This document shows, piece after piece, positions 15,522-15,993 of a stretch of DNA of 15,993 nt. Position 1 is the stretch's first letter. Each line of letters starts with the position of its first letter. The notes under the pieces were generated by a model, which was given only the letters and a program-made list of their open reading frames with translations, was not told where the DNA came from and did not search any database. The stretch spans positions 1-15,993 of the forward strand of contig CAMLJA010000015.1 of assembly GCA_946480065.1 (NCBI GenBank), in the 5' to 3' direction. The translations under genes were made by a program, and so were the position numbers. This DNA comes from an uncultured Thermomonas sp. (GTDB lineage Bacteria > Pseudomonadota > Gammaproteobacteria > Xanthomonadales > Xanthomonadaceae).

Positions 15522-15772
15522 TGCCGGTCCGGATCACGCTGGACGCGATGCTGGCCCGGCGCGGCATGACCGCGCGGGAACTGGCGGCCACGGTGGGCAT
15601 CAGCGAGACCCAGATGTCGCTGTTCCGCAGCGGCAAGGTCAAGGGCATCCGCTTCCGCACGCTGGCGCGGCTGTGCGCGGCGCTGGGCTGCGTGCCCGGC
15701 GACCTGCTGGACTACGCCTTCGATGCGGACGACCTGCGCGACGCCGACGGGGACGCGGGCGGTGAGGCCTGA
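15521..15772 (+). CDS. Cro/CI-type (XRE) helix-turn-helix regulator, YozG-like
   Basis: An 83-residue DNA-binding protein made almost only of a Cro/CI helix-turn-helix fold. MTARELAATVGISETQMSLF (16-35) holds the helix-turn-helix, with the recognition helix about 29-36, then the helix FRTLARLCAALGCVPGDLLDY (45-65) usual in this family. The C-terminus is acidic and short (68-83). Proteins of this size paired with DUF2975 are known in many bacteria. The ATG at 15521 overlaps the DUF2975 stop by one base, so the two are made together. Likely target sites are the repeats at 14954-15016, which would make it a regulator of its own operon and of the ABC transporter; this is inference from position. 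Confidence 0.88.
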   Translation: MPVRITLDAMLARRGMTARELAATVGISETQMSLFRSGKVKGIRFRTLARLCAALGCVPGDLLDYAFDADDLRDADGDAGGEA

Positions 15773-15839
15773 ATTGGGGCCTTGTGCGCGCCGCGTCCGC
15801 GGGCGAAGGTGCGCATCCCCGTATCAGGAGCTGCATCCG

Positions 15840-15993
15840 ATGATCGAGCGCATCGACGCCGGCCCGCGCATGTCCGAGGCCTGCGTGCACGGCGGCATCG
15901 CCTACCTCGCCGGGCAGGTCCCGGAAACCCCGGGTGCCGGCATCGAGACCCAGGCCCGCGAAGTGCTGGCCGCCATCGACGCGCTGCTGGCGC
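15840..15993 (+). CDS. RidA/YjgF family protein (3' end outside window)
   Basis: The first 51 residues of a RidA-family protein. The pattern IERIDAGPRMSEACVHGG, then AYLAGQVPETPGAGIETQ and AREVLAAIDALLA, matches the start of the YoaB/RidA-like subgroup, whose members clear reactive enamine/imine intermediates of amino-acid metabolism; whether the subgroup shown here has that activity depends on residues beyond the window (the key arginine lies near position 100-105). AGGAG lies 9 bases before the ATG at 15840. The 67-base gap after the regulator gene holds a GCGCA/TGCGC imperfect hairpin and no clear promoter, so read-through is possible. Confidence 0.88.
   Translation, partial: MIERIDAGPRMSEACVHGGIAYLAGQVPETPGAGIETQAREVLAAIDALLA

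Overview
The window is a strongly GC-rich, gene-dense chromosomal segment. Gene content and protein style (GGDEF-EAL sensor, DUF3228 protein, YihG-type acyltransferase, geranylgeranyl-reductase-like flavoprotein beside a cytochrome b561, DUF2975-XRE pair) suggest a gammaproteobacterium of the Lysobacteraceae/Xanthomonadaceae type, such as Lysobacter, Luteimonas or relatives. That placement is inferred from family memory, not from a marker gene. I see no rRNA, tRNA, insertion sequence, phage gene, integrase or CRISPR array. Apart from two short AT-rich regulatory stretches (about 4060-4140 and 14950-15016), composition is even, so nothing looks recently acquired.

Layout. 1-1536 is the 3' part of a PAS-GGDEF-EAL cyclic-di-GMP enzyme. 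Convergent to it is a small NAD(P)-binding epimerase-like protein (1540-2196, minus), divergent from a DUF3228 protein (2294-2851). A secreted outer-membrane beta-barrel protein follows (2946-3716) and ends in two hairpins, the second a textbook terminator. A 67-residue unknown protein on the minus strand (3831-4034) has one of the best sigma-70-like promoters in the window. 4270-5084 holds two translationally coupled membrane proteins, the second starting at TTG. They run head-on into, and overlap, a P-type cation ATPase (5066-7534, minus). A PlsC-like acyltransferase (7645-8541) and an FAD-dependent reductase (8542-9642, minus) have abutting stop codons inside a palindrome. A cytochrome b561 (9811-10350) is divergent from the reductase and convergent with a secreted protein of unknown function (10372-11223, minus). 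Then come a COG2521-like methyltransferase (11339-12184, minus) and a divergent M14 zinc peptidase (12298-13218).

The right end holds the most system-like group: a BcrA/lantibiotic-immunity-like ABC ATPase and permease (14938 down to 13231, minus), divergent from a DUF2975 membrane protein and an overlapping Cro/CI-type regulator (15039-15772). The AT-rich gap between them carries a perfect 11-bp inverted repeat plus a third related copy. The simplest reading is a self-regulated envelope or export module in which the small regulator controls both directions. The window ends inside a RidA/YjgF-family gene (from 15840).

Most genes alternate in strand, so apart from the two coupled pairs and the ABC operon these look like single-gene transcription units. 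Several share a -10-like hexamer at a nearly constant distance from the start codon. I did not find an obviously new multi-gene system; the right-end module, the archaeal-style methyltransferase and the 67-residue protein are the best leads.
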